The notes beneath the pieces are model-generated. The model was not told where the DNA came from. It searched no databases and saw only the letters and a list, made by a program, of their open reading frames with translations. A stretch of 7,703 nt of DNA from Spirochaetaceae bacterium (lineage in GTDB: Bacteria > Spirochaetota > Spirochaetia > Treponematales > Treponemataceae): assembly GCA_031290725.1 (NCBI GenBank), contig JAITMZ010000185.1, positions 1 to 7,703 of the forward strand. Direction: 5' to 3'. Below are positions 7,559 to 7,703 of the stretch, piece after piece; the stretch's first letter is position 1, and each line of letters opens with the position of its first letter. The position numbers were made by a program, and so were the translations under genes.

Positions 7559-7703
7559 ATGAATAGTATGATAGACGAATAGAGACTGGCAGTGCGGGGG
7601 GTGGGGGAGGAGCTGGCCCGCTTCGGCCCCACCCTCCTCATCGACTGCGACAGCCAGGGCAACGCCACAAGCTGGCTCACCGGCGAGCTTGACCGTGAAC
7701 TCG
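7559..7703 (+). pseudogene. ParA-like ATPase remnant lacking the P-loop, continuing past the window
   Basis: From 7592 the frame reads VRGVGEELARFGPTLLIDCD and then SQGNATSWLTGELDREL, which matches the region just after the Walker A motif in ParA/Soj partition ATPases (typically GE.LA..G..VLLIDLDPQGNATSWL). The expected upstream KGGVGKTT P-loop is missing in all three forward frames. In the same frame an ATG at 7559 yields only MNSMIDE before a TAG at 7580-7582. The closest start after that is GTG 7592. VRGVG before EELARFG may be what is left of KGGVG after loss of about nine codons and base changes. The simplest reading is a 5'-damaged parA-type gene; alternatives are a P-loop-less paralogue starting at GTG 7592 or a sequencing/assembly error. 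The downstream part is outside the window, so it is unknown whether the rest is intact. Confidence 0.55.

Overview
The window looks like a chromosomal segment from a GC-rich spirochaete, most likely a Treponema-like lineage. This rests on the recalled resemblance of the SecA N-terminus ([23 protein letters not shown]) to treponemal SecA, and on a short interspersed repeat whose opposite strand would encode VPEPVEG. I associate that repeat with several bacterial genomes, including termite-gut treponemes. The taxonomic call is an inference and no search was run. GC content is roughly 60% by eye.

Left part, minus strand (1-1627): histidine biosynthesis genes. The first gene is a three-domain fusion, HisA-HisI-HisE, and 9 bp after it comes the start of hisD, which runs off the left edge. 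Together they cover the second, third and fourth steps of the pathway (HisE, HisI, HisA) and the last one (HisD). The HisA domain carries an in-frame insertion of about 34 codons containing the interspersed repeat. A good sigma70-type promoter with a 20-nt palindrome filling its spacer sits directly at the start of the fusion gene.

Middle and right, plus strand (1706-7703): secA is divergent from the his genes. It is followed, with an 11-nt overlap, by a short HrpA-type DEAH RNA helicase. After a 14-nt gap comes a 293-residue protein of uncertain function with degenerate PAP2-phosphatase-like motifs. Directly after it is the beginning of a ParA-like reading frame that has lost its P-loop and has an in-frame stop, so it is probably a decayed gene. 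The tight spacing suggests that secA, hrpA and the PAP2-like gene are co-transcribed, but base and codon use change sharply at the PAP2-like gene.

No RNA genes, CRISPR arrays, transposase genes or convincing intrinsic terminators were seen. I did not find a clear new multi-gene system. The points most worth a second look are the HisA-HisI-HisE fusion with its repeat insertion, the palindrome-spaced promoter, and the PAP2-like/ParA-remnant pair at the right end.
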